DNA from: Spirodela intermedia
Taxonomy: Eukaryota > Streptophyta > Magnoliopsida > Alismatales > Araceae
DNA: 64,000 bases
Assembly (NCBI GenBank): GCA_902729315.2
Contig: LR746277.1
Location: 3,663,001 to 3,727,000 of the forward strand
Direction: 5' to 3'
Numbering within the stretch: the stretch's first letter is position 1; every line of letters begins with the position of its first letter. Below are positions 59,724-64,000 of the stretch, piece by piece. A model generated the notes under the pieces. It was not told the DNA's origin, searched no databases, and was given only the letters and a program-made list of their open reading frames with translations. A program made the translations under genes and the position numbers.

Positions 59724-60603
59724 TCACATGGCCTCCCTTCCCTTGCTCTTCGGCACCGACATCAAGCTCTTCGTGAGCCAAATCGCCGTCTCTCTGGAGG
59801 ACACGGTCTCCTCACCGAAGGGCTTCAAGATGCCGGCCAGTTCATCGAGCCTCTCGTGCTGGAGCAGCTGCGCGCACACTTCGAGCAGCGACTCGAGGGC
59901 ATCGGCCCTTTGCTGGACGATCCCCATCCCTTCCCATTCAGTGTGAAGGTTGTCTCCATGCAGAAGGGTCAGAGTACTGACTGAGGAGTTATCTTCCCCA
60001 TTTCCGCCTGCTTCATCGAGCTCGGTTTTGGTTCTTCCCAATGGCTGGCCAGCGGAGGCAGCCTTCCCCTCAGACTGCCCACGTTGTGCCGACGAACCAT
60101 CGTCTGGTTTGCCTTCCTCCACTTTCACCGTCTCCATGGATTGCATCGGGTTTCCATCGTCGCGGATCTCTGATTTATCCCGTTCTTGTAGATGTTCCTC
60201 GTCGACTCCGCCGATAACTGCAGGAGCGGTCCTGTAACCTTGATCTTGCTGATCTCGAGACTGGACCATGTATAACCCGTTGATCTCCACAAGATGTTGA
60301 TGTAGAAGGGAGAAGGCTTCTGGGTTGACGTCGACAACGGGAAGCTGCGGGCTTGCCATGTCCTCGTGTATGTCGATGGCCGTCTGCCTCTGTGGAATCT
60401 CCCCATAGCTTCCGGATTTAGGCCTCTTTCCGTATGACGGCCTGCTGGTGCTGCTCTTCGCCGCCCTCTCCGGTGAAATCATGTCCTCGTTTTTCTTGAT
60501 CGGAAGTAGGAAAGGCGAAGGGTTGTAGGACTTGGCGACGTATTCTTGTAAGTAGGGCTGCCTCAGTATCTCCGCAGCCTGAAACAAACAGCTCCCCCTA
60601 TCA

Positions 60604-60676
<73 letters not shown>

Positions 60677-61649
60677 CGTATTCATGTGGGGTTTTTGAAG
60701 CTCACCGTGGGTCTGTGCTCCGGGTTCTTTCTCAGCATGATCTTGATCACTCTCTTCCTGATATACGGAAAGTCACAGTGCGAGTTTATGTGAGACGGAT
60801 GATCTAAAAAACCCAGAAAGCTTTTGTGTACAGTAGGGAATCGAATTAAATTTATTTAAAATATCGGAAATTTTAAGGATGAAAAGTGCATACGAGGGAG
60901 GAAGGGCTTACAGCTCTGAGGAGTAAATGTGCGGCATTGGAGAAATGGTCAACCTGGTGATCTTGTTCAAGAGCCCAGCTATATCCTGCAATAAGAATTT
61001 GCCAAAAAAAGAATATAATGTCAATTCTATGTCTTATTATGAATATTTATAATTTTTTTAGCTTGATTTAGCTAAAATTGTACAATAAATGGAGGTTACT
61101 TTGTTTTGCGTACCAGAGCCCTGAATGCCGGACGATGCGCCGCGATCTCGAACATGCAACACCCTGGAAGGTTGACCAAGAAAATCAGGTCAACTGAGAG
61201 CGTGCGAGAGGGGGAGAGAGAGAGAGAGAGGGGGGGGGGGGGGGGGGGGGGGGAAGCTGGCTAGTCCTTATCAAACACGAACTGGGTCAGAATAGTCCAA
61301 AAAAAAAATCCTAGCTGAAAGAAAATGAAAATGGATGGACAGAAAGGAGGTAAGTTGTAGGCTAACCCAGGGACCAGATATCGGACTTGTAACCATAGGG
61401 TATGTCTGCAAGCAGCTCGGGGCACATGTAGTTGGGAGTACCCACCACCTACGCGAAGAAGAAATGGGGGGGAAGCGCTTCAGCAAGCTATATATCACAG
61501 AAATAGATGATTTCCCATGGTGCATGAAAACTAATCATCCATGGCGGGAATCCATACTGATGAGGTGAGATCCTGGCTTTGGAGTAACTTTGCCAGGCCA
61601 AAGTCACCTGGATCAGAAAGCATCGTCAGACTAGAAAGCCCAGATAGGT

Positions 61650-61682
<33 letters not shown>

Positions 61683-62288
61683 CTCTTACCGAGTCGGATG
61701 TCATCATCCTTGGTTATGAATATGTTAGAGCACTGCGGGGGCAAAGAAGAGAACTTGAGAGCACCCGAGAACAAATCCGTAAGGCTTCAGGCGAGAGGGA
61801 ATACATGGAAGACTCGCTCACCTTGAGATCTCGGTGGAGGACCCGGTTAGAGTGGAGGTAGTCAACGGCGAGGAGGAGCTGGGTCAACCATTTGCAGAGT
61901 CTCTGCCAATGAAGACCATTCAATGAGGTTCTTTGCCTCAGGCAAAGGCCTAGAATCCTGCGCACGATTTCATGGAACTTGACTGACCTTCTCGCTGAAG
62001 AGGACGCCCCTCGCCTTCTTTATCTTATCGGCACTGCAGAGAACAAGAGAAAACCGGAACCCTCAGTCTTTCGCACGTGCGACACACCATTGGTCAGGAG
62101 CTACAGCGATCCCGTTCGCTAAAACCGAAGACGGAATCGATGGACTCGACGAAGCCAGGCTTTTCAGACAGTAAATGAATAGGGTGGAAGATATAGCTTG
62201 ATGACGTACATGTCCCCGCCCTCACAGTATCCCGTCACGATGCACACGAAGTCCTGCAAGACAACAGAACGGGTTACCATCGGTAGAT

Positions 62289-62325
<37 letters not shown>

Positions 62326-62730
62326 CCTTGTCTACCCACGAGTCTTTGTACTCAACGATGTATGGGTTACGCAGCTTGGAGATCAAAGCCATCTGGTACA
62401 GAGAACATCCCATGCTTTAGAGTGATAAGTTGGATAGGTCTTCATCCCGGTCCCCCCGTCTTCTTACCTCCTGATGAGCAGTTTGCTTAAACCTTTCCGT
62501 CTGCTTCGCCAGCCGGATCTTCTTCAACACGTACCTAAACGCGAGAAGAAGATTTGAACAAGATCGGGGAAAGAGCGAGCGGGCGAGAGAGAGAGAGAGA
62601 GAGAGAGAGAAGCGAGGAGTCTGTCCTACCTCTTCCTTTCGGCCTTGTGAAGGACGAGGAATGTTACCCCGAAGGCTCCTCTCCCGATCTGCTCAACGAT
62701 TTCATAGTCCTGCCCACGCCCGCTCGCCAT
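59724..62730 (-). CDS. NIMA-related protein kinase (plant NEK, NEK5/NEK6-like), 13 exons
   Basis: Exons in transcript order: 62630-62730, 62468-62534, 62327-62392, 62210-62253, 61988-62033, 61822-61902, 61690-61732, 61558-61607, 61367-61448, 61114-61163, 60912-60985, 60706-60757, 59724-60578: 1611 nt, 536 aa, GT-AG throughout. Catalytic landmarks: glycine loop [10 protein letters not shown] (15-24), Lys39 in [19 protein letters not shown] (Asp133), DFG at 151-153, [29 protein letters not shown]. The C-terminal half is low complexity and ends with the plant-NEK module [20 protein letters not shown] and [20 protein letters not shown] and GTPNYMCPE fit the NEK5/NEK6 clade better than NEK1-4 as I recall them. 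Plant NEK6 phosphorylates beta-tubulin and shapes epidermal cell growth; the same role is inferred. Several introns start with CT repeats. Confidence 0.93.
60607..60674. repeat. (TC)34 microsatellite in NEK intron 12
   Basis: 68 uninterrupted bases, lying between the last two coding exons; reads GA on the transcribed sense strand. Confidence 0.95.
61215..61253. repeat. (GA)n followed by a G24 run in NEK intron 9
   Basis: Sense strand of the gene: a long C run then CT repeats ahead of the acceptor at 61163. Read length errors are likely in such a run. Confidence 0.9.
61655..61682. repeat. (GA)n next to the exon 7 donor of NEK
   Basis: On the gene's sense strand the intron begins gtaagagctctctctct. 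Confidence 0.9.
62293..62322. repeat. (AG)15 next to the exon 3 donor of NEK
   Basis: On the sense strand the intron begins gtgactctctctctct: the CT run starts within the donor region. Confidence 0.9.
62585..62610. repeat. (GA)13 in NEK intron 1
   Basis: On the sense strand, CT repeats begin about 20 nt after the exon 1 donor. Confidence 0.9.
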
Positions 62731-64000
62731 CTCTCTTTCTCCGAGACGTTTCTTCTATCTCTCCTCCGTCCCAGCGACCTCCTCGCCCATGTAAACACCC
62801 CGCAGAGCTCTGCGGACAGAATGAATGCTCGTCACGAGTTACACCGAGCGTACGCGCCGCCCTGTGCCCTTCTCACCCCCCTCCATGCATTTGTTACAGT
62901 AGAGCTAATGCTGAACAATAATGGCGGAAAAAGGAGGTAAAGAAAAACGAAGCTTCAAGACCAGCAGACGGTGCAGGTGGTAGACCTTTCCATTAGAGGG
63001 AAGACGAAGAGGTGGCGAGGCCGCGGACCAGTTACATTCTCTTGCTAGCTCGATTTGTAGCACCGGTTCCCTCCAACCCGAAATTAATCAGAAAAGAAGG
63101 AAGAGAGAGGGAAGACCGTCTGTCTCCCTCAGATCGTGAAAGGACGCGACGGAGAAGTTCGGAGGTCGCATTCCGGCGACCCGGCGCGCGGTGACCGTGC
63201 GTGTGGACGGCGGTGACGCCGACACCAGTAGTGTATGAGGGCGAGGATAAGCTCACCAGTCCTCTTCGTTATCAGAACTCTGAGGCGGACTCGCCGGCGG
63301 CCGGCGACCGGCGGCCCGTGGCCGGGGACGTCTCACCTTCCGGCGGGTCTCGTGGCTCTCTGTTCCAACGACAAGGAATCCGGTCCACACGTCACCTCTT
63401 TATGTCGGATTTCTCTACGGTGGAAAGCCAATCCAACTCGATTCCACCGGAGGAAAGTGCGTCACAGGCGACGATCTGACTCGGATCCTGTCGAACTCGG
63501 GCCCGACCGGACGGAACCGAAGGGCATATTAGAGAAATGCTCCAGCCTTCAACGGCTCCCTTTTCCTCTTCTGGGTTCGGTCAACGGGGCGACATGAGAA
63601 GGCGTGGGAAACAAACAAAGGTTTCTGGTGGGTGATTAGAGCGCAATTAGCTGGCCGTGATTCGGTGTTAGGCGCTGGCAGCCGAGCATCATCTCGACAA
63701 CTGGAGATATTTTTTTGGTCAACCAACCGGGGGATAAGAACGTGGGTTCCAAGTTGTCTAATAAATCCACCACCCCCACGTCATCTATCCACTTCCGAAA
63801 GAAGACTCTGCGGGACCATGGTCAACGATGATCAACCATGAACGATTCGGAGACTCCGGACAGATTCTGAAGACGGTGAACCTGATTGGATGCAGACCTC
63901 CGAGGGTGAATAGAGGAGTCAGAATCGGGAAGAGCGTGGAAAAGGTGAGAGAGAACGGCTTGCCCAAAAAAAGACGTTTCTGGAAAGAGGTCAAAGCCAC
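62731..64000 (-). promoter_or_regulatory. NEK 5' leader and upstream region to the window edge
   Basis: GC-rich to about 63600. Repeated ggtcaac/gttgac W-box-like cores occur near 63579, 63717 and 63820-63834. No gene recognised; frames that stay open here have no familiar motifs. Confidence 0.45.

Noticed and set aside
63785-64000. 71-aa minus-strand frame at the right edge
   Set aside because: No motif, no neighbouring exon; sits in DNA with W-box-like motifs.

Overview
The window is nuclear DNA of a flowering plant. Evidence: multi-exon genes with GT-AG introns, plastid and mitochondrial targeting sequences, plant-only families (thylakoid lumenal PsbP-like protein, arabinogalactan peptide, plant NEK kinase) and degenerate Ty3/gypsy retrotransposons. 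Several intronless genes (CCME, TL19-like, the 272-aa protein) are very GC-rich while neighbouring introns and repeats are AT-rich. That hints at a monocot or early-diverging angiosperm, but this is inference. No bacterial, viral or CRISPR content was seen.

Left part (1-17.4 kb): an unassigned GC-rich edge; then ZTP29, a ZIP zinc transporter on the minus strand (12 coding exons, 276 aa), with a degenerate Ty3/gypsy element bounded by a 5-bp target-site duplication in one intron. A 595-bp divergent promoter with a 10-bp minisatellite separates it from a small Cys/His-rich plant protein on the plus strand, which converges on a TL19-like thylakoid lumen protein.

17.5-24.3 kb is an old, heavily mutated Ty3/gypsy element on the minus strand, containing polypyrimidine minisatellite DNA. 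24.8-34.0 kb carries two plus-strand genes: a thylakoid C-terminal processing peptidase (CTPA family, 517 aa, 12 exons) and a makorin RING/CCCH E3 ligase (353 aa, 6 coding exons, first coding exon only 11 nt). A 1.2-kb foldback repeat follows makorin.

35.7-56.7 kb is the most unusual part. Two 2,155-bp inverted arms (35667-37821 and 54585-56739), differing at only two bases that I could find, each carry a complete CCME gene (mitochondrial heme chaperone of cytochrome c maturation). They enclose 16.8 kb with a carnosine N-methyltransferase gene (444 aa, 17 exons, with a 2.6-kb foldback element in intron 6) and a 5' fragment of a broken coiled-coil gene. The inner end of the left arm runs into pieces of the makorin introns pasted together in swapped order, with one further piece nearby in inverted orientation.

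Right part (56.7-64 kb): an arabinogalactan peptide gene (minus), a predicted organellar two-helix membrane protein of unknown function (plus), and a NEK-type kinase (minus, 13 exons, 536 aa) whose introns are full of CT/GA repeats close to splice donors, followed by its promoter region.

The genes are ordinary housekeeping or organelle genes with no operon-like cooperation; two encode predicted thylakoid-lumen proteins and two mitochondrial or probably mitochondrial proteins. The novelty lies in the structural rearrangements, not in a new gene system.
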